Part shown: positions 43,382 through 54,415 of the stretch, piece after piece
Layout: every line of letters begins with the position of its first letter
Numbering within the stretch: the stretch's first letter is position 1
Origin: Incurvaria masculella
Taxonomy: Eukaryota; Arthropoda; Insecta; Lepidoptera; Incurvariidae
Reading direction: 5' to 3'
Assembly: GCA_946894095.1 (NCBI GenBank)
Contig: OX335642.1
Location: forward strand, 18,425,021 to 18,489,020
DNA length: 64,000 nt
Translations under genes and position numbers: made by a program
Notes under the pieces: generated by a model
What the model saw: only the letters and a program-made list of their open reading frames with translations
What the model was told of the DNA's origin: nothing
The model's database searches: none

Positions 43382-43945
43382 AATTGGATACCGCCGAGTC
43401 CGAAAGACAACAGCCGGTTTTTCACTGATTTCTGTCATTTTTATCCCCACTGCTTGCCTTCCAAGAAATTAATCGTGATGGTAAGTAACCATTAATTTAT
43501 GAAAATAAAAAAGCTATACGTAGATACAAACACCAAAATCGGGTTAGCGTCAATTTATAAGGCGACAGACAGACGTCAGACGATGGATTTTATAAGAGTT
43601 AGGTCAAGTTGCAAAACGACAACATATTTCACTAAAAAATACTTTTAAACTTTTAAAGGTTTATAAATTGGATACCGCCGAGTCCAAAAGACAACAGCCG
43701 GTTTTTCACTGATTTCTGTCATTTTTATCCCCACTGCTTGCCTTCCAAGAAATTAATCGTGATGGTAAGTAACCATTAATTTATGAAAATAAAAAAGCTA
43801 TACGTAGATACAAACACCAAAATCGGGTTAGCGTCAATTTATAAGGCGACAGACAGACGTCAGACGATGGATTTTATAAGAGTTAGGTCAAGTTGCAGAA
43901 CGACAACATATTTCACTAAAAAATACTTTTAAACTTTTAAAGGTT
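43382..43945. repeat. Tandem duplication, 284-bp period, two copies
   Basis: Copies 43382-43661 and 43666-43945 start AATTGGATACCGCCGAGTCC. I see only two differences in 280 bases (CGAAAG/CAAAAG and TTGCAAAAC/TTGCAGAAC). No coding frame. This is a recent local duplication (or an assembly artefact) just upstream of the LINE-A insertion. Confidence 0.95.
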
Positions 43946-43984
43946 GCGGAACAATAAATTGATTCACAAACGTACCTACGTAAA

Positions 43985-44125
43985 TATGTTTCACAAAAAG
44001 TGACGAGTTTAGCACTTCAACCATTTGCGGAACGTGAATGCTTTTCACAAAAAGTGACTAGTTTAACACGTTTGCCGGTCGTTGAAAAGTTCCATAAAAA
44101 GTGACGATTTGAACACTTTTGAGTA
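43985..44125. repeat. Degenerate ~50-bp tandem repeat, three copies
   Basis: AAAAAGTGAC begins at 43995, 44049 and 44096, each followed by KAGTTTARCAC-like sequence. Periods 54 and 47, strongly diverged. A similar CATACAAAGTGACGTGTTTA occurs at 59932. Confidence 0.6.
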
Positions 44126-44865
44126 CAAATATGCCAAAAAATAAATATACCACTCGTGAGCAAGGATGGAACTGCGAAGTGCGACATCGCGTACACCGAC
44201 CCGGGCAGAGCCGGGCATACCCAGCGTGCACGGGCAGCGGACACGGCCGGCGGCGCGTGCCGGCCCGCTCCACACGCTCCATTACTTCCGGTCGCGCGAG
44301 CCGGATCAAAGTACAACCCGCTCCGGCGCGACATCTCAAAACGACGCGCCCGCAAAAACACCCCTCGCAACACACGAATAGAGTTGAAAATCGCGCGGGG
44401 ACGCCTTTATCTGGATTAGTTTTTATTTGCATGCCTAAGAATGGATCCTAATGCTAGGAAAAACAGTTGTTTTATTCATTACCCTTTCCTAATCCGCGTC
44501 GGCGGAGCCTTGAACGATCGCGAGCCTTATTTGTAGGTGGTTAGGGTGGTTTTTGGCGTGGAGGTGTGTTCGAGAGCCAACCGAGCGAATAATGTAACAC
44601 GTTTTCCACGCACCTACCTGCGGGGCCCACCTGAGCAGAAGTTTATCTGTTTACGCGCGCCCTTACCCAACGCTTTGGGCCCTGCGGAAAAATCACCCTA
44701 CAGTTAATAATACATTTGACCGAGGCGTACGGGAAAAAGTAAATGGGTGTTTAGCGCGCGTGAGGTTGCGCAGAGGGTAGTCGCAGCGCTACGAGGCAAT
44801 CTCTCTCGTTTTTATTGCTGTTTGGTTATCAAACCATCTTAAGAGCATAATGATGTGATCGAGTT
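44126..44865. other. GC-rich block then unassigned DNA
   Basis: 44160-44430 is very CpG-rich and open in at least five overlapping frames on both strands (up to 124 codons), none with a domain. 44431-44865 is mixed DNA without a gene. Confidence 0.4.
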
Positions 44866-45490
44866 CCATGCAACGGCTCGTGCCTGTGTCCTCAGTCGGA
44901 TTAAGAAATATTTTTCTGAAATTTTGCACATTAAGGTCGGCCCGTAAGCACCTGAAAATTTCGCCTCCCATACAAACGTAGTTTACTAATTATTTGAAAA
45001 CCACTGTTCCAACTTACTTGATATTTGGTATCTAATATTAGGCTACAAATATCTGTGTCTGCATGCCTTTGTTTTTTCGTATGAAATTCGTATGAACATT
45101 TTCTTTTTGCATTCATTTCATTCGGTTTGGATTTTTCAAAAAAAAAAAGCATGCAGACACAGATATTTGTTACCTGATATTAGATATTAAATATCAATTT
45201 AATTGGAATAGCGGTTTCCAAATGATTAATAAACTACGTTTGTATGGGGAGCATAGCTTACGGGCCGTTCTTAAATGAATTAACTGAGAGCTACGTCCGT
45301 ACATTTAGATTTTTTTGTAATTTATTTTACATCCATCCATTTGTATCAAAATATTTAAGGGCTTATATCATGTTATAAGTTAAGTTATCAAAAAAATATA
45401 AACTTACGGACGTAGCTCTCAGTTAGTTTATTTAATTCAGAAAATATTTCCTAATTCGACTGAGGAAAAGGCACAAGCCATTGTTCATGG
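44866..45490. mobile_element. Foldback element split by a second foldback element
   Basis: Outer left arm CCATGCAACGGCTCGTGCCT ... GGATTAAGAAATATTTTTCT (44866-44920) pairs with AGAAAATATTTCCTAATTCG ... GGCACAAGCCATTGTTCATGG (45438-45490). Inner left arm TTAAATGAATTAACTGAGAG then CTACGTCCGTA (45271-45301) pairs with TACGGACGTAGCTCTCAGTT ... TTTAA (45405-45434). Removing 44935-45270 plus one TTAA makes the left arm continuous and collinear with the right, which shows the inner element came later. Arms ~90 bases, loop ~100. Non-coding. Confidence 0.8.
44935..45270. mobile_element. Foldback MITE, TTAA target duplication, 336 bp
   Basis: Flanked by TTAA at 44931-44934 and 45271-45274. Termini GGTCGGCCCGTAAGC and GCTTACGGGCCGTTC are inverted repeats. 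The palindrome continues inward with CCCATACAAACGTAGTTTAC / TAAACTACGTTTGTATGGGG and CAAATATCTGTGTCTGCATG / CATGCAGACACAGATATTTG. No coding capacity (frames at 44789-44971 and 44931-45152 are incidental). A partner copy opens the window. It would need a TTAA-targeting transposase from elsewhere. Confidence 0.85.
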
Positions 45491-47759
45491 CAGCCCAGAA
45501 GAATCATTAAGCGACATACTTAAGAAACGTACACAGGACGTGTAATACTCGTAACCGAGGAGCATGTAAGGTGAGATCGATGTGTGCAGATGAAGGTGTA
45601 AAAGCATGCTGGATCGCACCATCTACATATATACTCTGCCTACCCCTCCGGAAAAGCCGTGTTAACCATTTTAAAGTAATTTACGAGATGCTCCAGTTCA
45701 AACGCAATAAAAGAGATGTATTTCATAAGCAACAATCCTTCACATACGTCCTGGGGAGAATTTTACATGCTTATTTACGTCTTTTTATCTACCGGACGGA
45801 ATGGCACGGAGCAGTCAGCTCGTCTTGTGACAACGCAAGCAAAGAATATCTAATAAATACGGAAGTACTAATGGAATGTTCCGTTCTTGTCTTATTCATA
45901 TTGAGAGTCGGTCATATTGTGATTCCTTTTAATCATGTAAGGAGAAAACGGAAGTGAAAATGGGGAGATAGTTAAAAATATGTTTCTATGATAAATTTAA
46001 ATTATTGCATATGTGCATAGATTAATATGTTTCAACAAAAGACACGATTGATTTTCTAAGGTCATTCTCATTTTCTAACACCAATAAACTTTAGTGATGC
46101 GTCAGATTGAAATACAGTAAATATTTCTGTTGCGGGCACACGCCACGTATCGTGGACCACGACATAGACACATGTGTTCTGGTCGATTCTTTGACCCCAT
46201 TAAAACTAGTAGACTAAAATAGGAGTACCTATTTTTATTCCATGGGTTTTTGCATAATATCTCGCAACTGAACGTATCTCGAATTACACCGCAAGAAGTG
46301 AATTAACTCGGCAGCTCAAATTGCTTCCAGTGTGAGTACCGACAACAAAAAAAGTAAATACACCATTGTTGGCCCCGCATTTGAATAGGATTTACTCTCG
46401 AAGGCGGGTCACAAAAGAATCTTTTTCAGTTCAATGTTAAGTAGGCGCAGGGAATTTTGTCTTGGTACGAGCAGCACAACAATTAAGTATACTTATTTAG
46501 TTTTTCATTACTATCGTATTGTAGTTAATATCTGAATCAAAGTGTGCAGTATTTTAATGATTGATTTAGCAATAATATGCATATTTAAGTAAACATTTTC
46601 TATTTCCAAAATATAGGCATTCTTTCATTTACTAAGCTCGATATAAAGACAAAATGGTATTGATTAAAGGTCTTATTAATACAAGTAGCTTTCGTCTGAT
46701 AAAATAAATTCTAAAAAAGCTTTCAATGGGGACGCTCGACATTATAAAAATAATAGCAGCCATTTTGTTAAGGAAGACCCATACATTTTTTTGGGAATTG
46801 TACATATAAAATGACTTAAAGTAAGTACTGAACTAATTTGCAAACAACATTGTGTTCCTAGCGTAGTTCTATTTTTTGGATGCATAGCCATGAAGGCTAG
46901 GAAATTATTTTTAATGAATTTCTTTATCTGCGATTGTCCTAATTAATAGCAATAACAGCAGAAATAAAACATTGAAATTTTGAACATCACATCGAATAAT
47001 ATCATATAGCATAGACCCAGAACGATAGATCGCCAGATATCGGTTAGGGCGTAACTAAGACCACAAAGATCAATGAAAAGAGATCACATTCAGACAAATT
47101 CGCGATCACCTTCAGTCACATTTCCTTCAGTGTTGCCGATCGCTCCCCGATTCCCCGAACTGTTGGGAATTTCAGCTCTTGTGGGAAAAATGGTGGAGAA
47201 TGCGGGCGTAAAAAAGAATTGCGGGAAATTCAGTCGATGCTGTTTTTTGCTCAATTCCAAATATTTTCATATTTTCCGAATATAGATCTATCCAAATTAG
47301 GCTGCATGAGCTTATTTTTTATTCGAAAAATATTCCGAACATTTCAACCCTAATCGGAGACCATCGGCCGCATGCCCTTTTTTTTCGCTCATTCCAAATT
47401 ACAACATAATAAGAACTTGGATTCAATTCCGGATTTAAAAAAAATTTTTTTTTTTTGGAAAATTTGAGAAGTTATAATTGGTAACGCTGATTTCCGTCAA
47501 CCTTGGAGTGAAAAGGACTTGCAGATGATTTATCCGTTTTTATTATACACACAGAATCATACACTTAACGTTAATACAATATATTTAATTAAGAATAACA
47601 TGTACATTCTCCGAGACGTAAATAAAACATGCCTAAATATATAACGTATTCGTAGCGTAGGAACGAACATACTGTAGGGAAAAAATATTTTGAACTATGA
47701 ACTATCACATCAAACTAACGAATGAAAAAACAAAAAGTAAAAACAGATAGGAAATCCTG
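45491..47759. other. Long AT-rich unassigned stretch
   Basis: No gene supported. Frame 45571-45957 (128 codons) shows no domain and covers the CTGCCTACCCCTC repeat core (about 45635). Frame 47073-47285 is isolated. Poly(T)/poly(A) runs at 47440-47460. Confidence 0.4.
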
Positions 47760-48029
47760 TTCTCTTTCCTGTGTAACGACACGACGACACGCGACTGTAC
47801 ACCGGCCCGTTCTGTCGTCGCTACCGGCCGTGTCGGGAGGGCCGTATCGTCGCGGCGAACGATGCCAGTCGAAACCAATTTGTTACGTGACAATATGCCC
47901 CCCCGCGCCACTCCCCGACCCGTGCACCCGCTCCCGCTCCGCCCGTCCGCGGCGCCCACACCGTTGTTGACGACCTCGATGCCGGAAATCGGTCAGGTTT
48001 CCATGAAGGCTGAAACTTTTTTTTATTCT
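47760..48029. other. GC-rich block
   Basis: CpG-rich (CGACACGACGACACGCGACT, GTCCGCGGCGCCCACACCGT), open on both strands (47705-47959 minus, 47722-47970 and 47862-48095 plus) without a recognised domain. Confidence 0.4.
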
Positions 48030-48232
48030 AAGCGCGGCATATGGCGTATGCCAGGACCGCACATAAGAGATTCCCGACGCCCATGGGCTTTGTAACTTTC
48101 ACGGGATCTGCGAAAAGGTGCTTCTTCAACAACAACGTTTGAAGGGTCCCAGGTTTTACTTTGGGGGAAATACCTCGGCAGGGAGTCGAGTTCATAGTTT
48201 AACGAATCTATAGATTAATGATGTTGGTTGGT
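48030..48232 (-). mobile_element. LINE-B 3' fragment
   Basis: Reverse complement of the LINE-B end: GGCATATGGCGTATGCCAGG, CGCCCATGGGCTTTGTAACT, AAGGTGCTTCTTCAACAACA, CGTTTGAAGGGTCCCAGGTT and GGGGAAATACCTCGGCAGGG. Frame broken. Confidence 0.7.
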
Positions 48233-48334
48233 TGGTTCTTATTTACAAAATTTCGACAGCAAATGTAACGGTAGAAAGGCGCTGAGTCGAAATCTATTAT
48301 TGTGAGGGAATTGGACATAGATGTCTAATAACCA

Positions 48335-48500
48335 CATGCTAATATGCATGATTTACGCCTAATACACCACATGGGGACTAGGACTAGGTCCCATGGCAGA
48401 ACCTCCCTTATATTGCTTGGCTACATTGAACTGACTATTTTCATTGCTGCTTCGATAGGTCATTCCAAGTCCAGGATTACAAGAACCCACATCCTCTGCT
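48335..48500 (-). mobile_element. SINE-1 remnant
   Basis: CTAATACACCACATGGGGAC, GGTCCCATGGCAGAACCTCC, TTGGCTACATTGAACTGACT and GCTGCTTCGATAGG follow the reversed SINE-1 order with substitutions and a missing body half. Confidence 0.5.
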
Positions 48501-49834
48501 TTTGAGTCATTTGAACCCTCCTCACAAGCCTTACCTACTACTATACCCATTCCGACTAATTTTAAAAACGTTTCCATTCCGATTTCCATTCCTCTTACAA
48601 TATGGCATTATTTCCTGACCATTTAGCAATGGCATGACGGCAACATGACTATTTTATTGCTCATTCGATTTTTTTAACACGCTTTTTTCCGAACGTGGTC
48701 ACTGATACCGCGGTCACGGTGACATGTACCAAACTCTTGGATTACCGCAGACGAAAATTATATAAACTTGGCCGGGAGTCATAAATAAAATATATTTTTG
48801 TTACTAAAAGCTATTAAAAAAATATTACAACTGCACGTCTAATAAAAATAATTTTAATAAGGCATAACGTTTCACTCACTCTTAGTAAGAATGTGTCCTG
48901 GAGATGTATTCAGTAACTAAATAACGTTCTGCATCGACAACGATGAAGTTAGGTTAGTTTGTCTTGTACATCTGCTTACAATAAGGATACGAAGGAAAAA
49001 TACAATTAAAGAAATGAAAAGATTTTTGTTTTATGAAAATGCTATCTATTATAATTTTCGAGAATATCGACGTCTTCATGGAATCCTTTCAGTATTTAGC
49101 ACCACCAACTTACTGAGATGTGGGAGACATTATCGTATTATTATAAAATATATGCCATCTAAAACCCTTCGACTGCTCAGATAAAGGACCGATCAGGAAA
49201 CAGTGGTTTAGGTGCATTATTTTTAGACGTAACGTAACTTAACCTAACCGAACGTGCCGGGGCCCTCTACAGCCATTTAGAAACGTTCATTTTGATTTTC
49301 TTTATCATTACTGTATGTTTGATTGTTCAAGAGCGGATCCAGAGGGGAAGGGATGGGGGAACTAAGGCATATTATTTCCGTCAAAGCATGGTTTGCAATG
49401 AATCACATTTTAAAAAGGAAATATCCAAACGTTGGAATTTATAACGGCAACAAAACGCTCAACAAGCCGTTTGTTTGTGCATGCGTCATATATTGGTGGT
49501 AATGTAAATATATGCAAATTTATTTTCCACTTGATATGTACATAGATACGGAAACTAGACGAAAACTCACGTCAACGTTGTCGACGCAAAAAGTTAGTTA
49601 CGGAATGTCCCTCCAGAGCACTCCGACATCATTCACGCCAGCAGCTGTGCAACGAAACGTAAGTATAAAAGCTAATAAATTTCCTGTAAGCAGCAATTAA
49701 ATATGGCGGAAGCGTGAATGCACACTAGTAGGCACAGTCTATGAATTTATATCTGCACGCTCCACTGAACGCGCAAGTTTAGGGGGCCCCAGCGACGTAA
49801 CTCAAGACAGTGTTGTTATAGGGTTCCGTTGTTT
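48501..49834. other. Unassigned AT-rich stretch
   Basis: No gene or repeat recognised. Confidence 0.4.
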
Positions 49835-50150
49835 TTTTATGTAACTGGACATGGATGGCTAATACATGGCCCGATACACCGGGTTCCCGAAGTCATTAGG
49901 TGCCATACCAGGACCTTCCCTTTATGAGCACGACTAAATTGAACTAGATGGAAAACACGGACCATTTTTCATATTTACTTCTACCATCTTTACATCTAGT
50001 GCGATGGTACGAATCCGGGCGGGCTTTTTCGTGGCGAAGTGGTTATTCAACTTAGAAGGAGAAGGAAAGTGGTGCATGAATGGGGCAGGGATCGAGCCCA
50101 TGGCCTCTGGCATAGAAGACAAGTCCCCGCGCCCCTGAACTAAGAACCCC
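49835..50150 (-). mobile_element. SINE-1, fullest copy
   Basis: Plus-strand order (reversed SINE): poly(T) and ATGTAACTGGACATGGATGG; TTCCCGAAGTCATTAGGTGC; CCATACCAGGACCTTCCCTT; ATTGAACTAGATGGAAAACA; GCGATGGTACGAATCCGGGC; and the head, GGGATCGAGCCCATGGCCTC then CCCGCGCCCCTGAACTAAGA. On the minus strand the head reads as A box TTAGTTCAGGGGCGCGG and B box GGGCTCGATCC, i.e. a tRNA-derived pol III promoter. ~315 bases; an A tail lies at the 3' end. Non-autonomous, needing a LINE RT. Confidence 0.8.
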
Positions 50151-50439
50151 TCATAAGGAAAAAATAACCCTAATGGTATCACTTCTTTGTCGGACTGTCT
50201 GTCTATCTGCCTGTCAAAATATTTTTTGTCAGGAACGCGTGGAGGTAAATTTAAATGTATTTTTTACGTCTATCTCCTTGGAGCTAGCTATACAAAATCA
50301 CTCTTCTAAGTCAAGCTGATAAATAAAAAATGGTCGCATTTTTTGAAAGTCACAAATAAATTAAAAACCTAGGCTGGTTGACCGAAAGGCAACGTCTCGC
50401 AGCACAAGCAAAAATCCCTAAATAGTTACTTCGTAGTCA
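50151..50439. other. Unassigned short stretch
   Basis: No gene or recognised repeat between the SINE and the Helitron. Confidence 0.4.
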
Positions 50440-50660
50440 TCCTGCTAATATTATAAATTTTAAAGATTGTATGTTTGGATATTTGGATTGATATGATAAT
50501 CACGCAAAACGGCTAAACGGATTTGAATGAAATTTGGCACATAGATAGCTTATTACGTGGATTAACAATTATTGCGAAAAAAAGTTTAGGTTTCCAAGGG
50601 ATTATCATTAAGATCGTCCAAAATGAGATTGACCCGAGCGTAGCCGGGTACCTCAGCTAG
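50440..50660 (+). mobile_element. Compact non-autonomous Helitron, 221 bp
   Basis: 5' end TCCTGCTAATATTATAAATT preceded by A (50439). 3' end: hairpin ACCCG/CGGGT around AGCGTAGC, then ACCTCAGCTAG, with T following (50661). These are the Helitron rules: 5' TC, 3' CTRR, a short hairpin ~11 bases before the end, insertion between A and T, no target duplication. The interior includes AAACGGATTTGAATGAAATT and GGCACATAGATAGC, common in the Lep1-like family. No coding capacity. Confidence 0.85.
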
Positions 50661-51416
50661 TATCACAAAAAAAGGCGAGTCTGACTTCTGTTTGTAGGTA
50701 TTTTTTTATTTCGGTGTGATCAACTTTCAAAAGAAACTTATTTAAGGTCTCCGATTGCAGGGAATTATGTGATTATATAGGCATATGTTGAAAAAATGCA
50801 GCAAAATTGAGTTCCTTGGGGAAAGTTTGCGAAGTCAGTCTGCCGCATAAGTTCCAGAAAAGGGCTGCGATGGTAATTATTTGGTTGGAAAGCATTGTCA
50901 ACTAAACCAGATAACCGTTTACTTTATAGATATTATATGATGAAATGATTTGGAAATACAGAGAGAATGGATGCCGAAAGAATAACGAAACAGAATTACA
51001 GAGCGGAAGTGAGTGAAATGGCCACTCTTCATCAGATATTATCTGATGTAATCTTAAAGATACCGTAATTTAAGATGAAGAAATATATTGATGCCACCTT
51101 TCAAGAACGACAAATTGTGTCCTGTAAATTGTTAAAAGTTCACTACCCATGCACAAGTAAGGCACAGTAATGTCTTGGCAAACAATGTGACATACAATTG
51201 CTTCATACGAAAGTTAAATAGCATGATTATCGTCAATCATTGTCTAACTAAACCAATAGTTAATGACGAATAATACAGCTGCTTCTCAATACATCAATTA
51301 TGTTTAAACGACGAAACGCCTGCAAACTGCCTATACATACACGGTTACAAAACGTCAGATATTTATTATTTATTAAATGTCACTTGACAGCTACGAGACG
51401 GATGTTGTGCTCAAAG
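50661..51416. other. Unassigned stretch
   Basis: No gene or recognised repeat. Confidence 0.4.
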
Positions 51417-51740
51417 ACCCCAGTTCCAGCTGTCACCCAAATTGGCGTTTACGGCAAACCGATCGACTGGCGTTGTCAAATGTGTGGAGAAATTGAAGAG
51501 CGCGCGAACATTTGCGAGTCCAAGTTTGATTTAACAGCTTACTCACCGTCGTCGTAAATACGTCGACGTTGCCGTTTACGCCGACTCCGCGTTTTCATAC
51601 AAATCGTAAGTCCGATTTGACTTTGACAGTTTGAAGAAGTAAAACCACAGAATATCTAGTAAAAACTTGTATGGCGTTTGAAGTTTTTACGTAACTTCGA
51701 AGTTCCGTAAACGCCAATTTAGGTGACAACTGGGACTAGG
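51417..51740. mobile_element. MITE (family also at 30412)
   Basis: Ends CTGTCACCCAAATTGGCGTT-TACGG and CCGTAAACGCCAATTTAGGT-GACAACTGGGAC are inverted repeats of ~25 bases. The interior matches 30412-30740 in the opposite orientation (AACCGATCGACTGGCG, CGAACATTTGCGAGTCCAAG, TTCATACAAATCGTAAGTCC). Part of the plus-strand frame 51300-51557 lies in it and is not a gene. Confidence 0.8.
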
Positions 51741-51959
51741 AGTTCAGCACTGTGTCAGTCTGGGGTGAATGGGGTTAAAATATAGGAGCCGGCAGCTAAC
51801 TCGAACGTAACGCGCATATGACTAAACGTAGGTAAGGCTAAAGGTAGACTACCGCCAGGGTTCTTGTTATCTGCTGATACCTGTAAATGCGTGAACGCAA
51901 CATTTTTTCGACACATGGCCGGTATGAACCATGTCAATACCGATCGAGATCAGACACAA

Positions 51960-52245
51960 TATACAAACAAACATGGCTAGATTAATCTGGACGGAAAACC
52001 CGGACAATGTATCATTGTCAGGTAGGCCCGCGCAGATTCGTACCGAGTGGGCAAAGGAACGTACAAATTAACATTGATACTGAACCGTGGAGCAGCTCGC
52101 ATTCGTGACGAATAGCACTCATGCCATCCGGACAGAAAAATAAAATGGTGCATGCACGAGGCGGCCCCACGACCTCTCGAATGTGGGGCGAGGACCCGCG
52201 TCCTGAGCTACGAGCAAGTTCAAACGTGTCATATCTCAAATAGCT
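51960..52245 (-). mobile_element. SINE-1 copy with decayed head
   Basis: Reversed order: GATTAATCTGGACGGAAAAC, GATACTGAACCGTGGAGCAG, then CCCACGACCTCTCGAATGTG and GACCCGCGTCCTGAGCTACG. On the minus strand the A box CGTAGCTCAGGACGCGG is good; the B box has decayed (GTCGTGGGGCCGCC). Tail absent. Confidence 0.65.
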
Positions 52246-53544
52246 GAGGTTCCTGGCTCCGCTCGGGTCAATTTCGGTTAGGACAACCACCCGAGCCCGG
52301 CAAAATGCGCCCTCGGCCCCCGACTCACCGCGTCGCATTGTCCGCCCGCGCTATTACTTCGTTTTCGCTTAGCCTTCTTTCTGATTGAATTGTTTTACTC
52401 GGTTCCTTAAGCCGTATAAAATATAATCTTCCTTAATAATTGGGGTGTCAAATACAAAAAGATTTATATAAATCTGACTGGTATTTTCAGAGATTAGCGC
52501 GTTCAAACACACAACTATGGATATCATACGTTTACGGTTTCTGTGCACATCGAGTCGATGGCGCTGCGTCCATCCGGCAACGTTGCATTTCGGAACGCGC
52601 TGCGTCGGAGTGGCGCAGTCGCGACCTCGACGCGCTCGTAAACGGGCCACATAACACTCGCAACAACGCACTTATAGCACCCAATTAGGCCGAGAAGAGG
52701 ACTCTTAAGGCGGGACAATAGAACACTACCGACGATCACCGTTAGCACATAATCCACCTGGTAATTATTGGCCGATGTGTCTTTGAAGTCTTTGTGCGAG
52801 CGTTTCGTTAAAATTGACCGTACGCTGTCCGGCGATCTCTGAATGCGGTAATGATAGCTTTGCTTGATAGCTCGCTCGATAGGTGATTTTCAATGGAATG
52901 CATGTATGTATTATTGAATTGATTGGTAGAGGTTTGAATGATGGAATTCTCTGTAGTAATTTCATTGCAATGGAGCTAAATTAAAAATATATTATGAGGC
53001 AGTGATTTCCCGCAGCGGGCAGTTGGGAGAAATTAAAAGTTTATTTTAATACAGCAATTACTCGGTCATTAGCTATGCCTATCGCTTCAATATCACTAAA
53101 AGTGGCTCCCTGCTTATAACATGTACTGTTATGCAATGCTATACTTTTTCGTGCTTGGCAAAAACCTCTCATTTTTCTAGGATAACCGACACAAAATCTA
53201 CTCTTACAGACGCACAAGACATTTCTTTTTCGAATTATAGACATAGAGACGTTCTACGAGTTACAAATCAGATAATATTTTCAACACAGTTATATTATTT
53301 CACATTTCTGCATAAATAGTACAAAACTCCATAGGCGGACGATTTAGAGTATCCCTCAAATGCACTATTCCACGGTGTAAGCCTGCGAAATCGTTGATCT
53401 TAGCGGTTTATCGACAAGTTGTAGCTCGTAATAAAGGCCCAGACTTAATTCCAGAGAATGAAATGAGGAGGATGAAATGGGCCAGTGATTGGAGGAGAAT
53501 CATGTTCTAGGTAGCTGAATAACAGCCATTGGTGGCAGTTTTTT
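52246..53544. other. Unassigned stretch
   Basis: GC-balanced patches at 52250-52350 and 52540-52740, the rest AT-rich. Overlapping frames on both strands at 52369-52757 lack domains. No gene supported. Confidence 0.4.
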
Positions 53545-53665
53545 TTATGCGACCTGACTTGGTTGGCTAATACCACACAACTACCATTATGATATTAGCC
53601 CAATACACCACATTCCCGAAGGAATTTGGTGCCATGCCAGGACTTCGTCGTTAGCTACGAGCTCT
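53545..53665 (-). mobile_element. SINE-1 copy, internally deleted
   Basis: Reversed tail in excellent condition: TTTATGCGACCTGACTTGGT, TACCATTATGATATTAGCCC, ACCACATTCCCGAAGGAATT and GGTGCCATGCCAGGACTTCG; then it jumps to TTAGCTACGAGC, the 5' extremity of the head. The body between has been lost. Confidence 0.7.
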
Positions 53666-54409
53666 GCTCAGAAAAGGTTATGGTGGAGAGGTGTGGTAGA
53701 AAATGAGAGAGTAATCTTGGTTCAAGCTGGACAGCTAATACCACACCTACTTACAGTACTGTCACGATACAAGACAAATCTAACCTGCACAATATTACTA
53801 ACAATGAACCTAACTGACACAAGGCCTACGCGCAGGGGAGCGAGAGAATGCGGTGCGCCAGAAGTGCGTTACCACATCCGACGGCGTGAAGTCGGCGCGG
53901 GCGCAGGTACGGACGGACGAAAAGAGAAGAGAGAGAGGAGTACAGAGCGGGCCGGAGCGAGTTTAACTTGTCAGGGCAGCGGACAAACCAGTCCGCCGCC
54001 GGCTCGCATTACACACGCCTCCGCGCGGGATCACCACAATGTGTCGAATATTCATAGTTCGAGTCCGAAATTATCCGTTTTCTGGATTTTGTGCATCATG
54101 TCTTCTTAAACAAAAAAGTTTTATCAGCAATAGGTTGTTTTATCTTTTATTTTGAAAGAGCATTACGCCATTAACATAGTTAATCATAACAATAACTTAG
54201 TACCTATTTAAAAATAATAAAAAAAACAAATAAATCTTTGGAAAAAAGTGATGCCCCTCTAGATAATATTATGACAAGTTTTATGAATGGCCGGTACCTT
54301 GCAAATTGGTGATGCTTTGGATTAATTTTGTATTTATGACAGAGGAACAGTAGAACGTATAAAATGCAGATCATATAAAATAATCTTCCGACAAAAAAAA
54401 TAAAAACCA
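53666..54409. other. GC-rich block then AT-rich DNA
   Basis: 53820-54050 is GC-rich and purine-rich (GAAAAGAGAAGAGAGAGAGG) within frame 53693-54109 (138 codons). That frame has no domain, is low-complexity, and is not called. 54100-54409 is AT-rich. Confidence 0.4.
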
Positions 54410-54415
54410 TTTACA

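Noticed and set aside
44017..44451. Several overlapping 70-124-codon frames on both strands.
   Set aside because: CpG-rich block with few stop codons in any frame; no recognisable protein.
51300..51557. 85-codon frame.
   Set aside because: Runs half into a MITE also present at 30412; no independent evidence.
53693..54109. 138-codon Arg/Gly-rich frame.
   Set aside because: Purine-rich low-complexity sequence, no domain, preceded by SINE-1 sequence; not supported as a gene.
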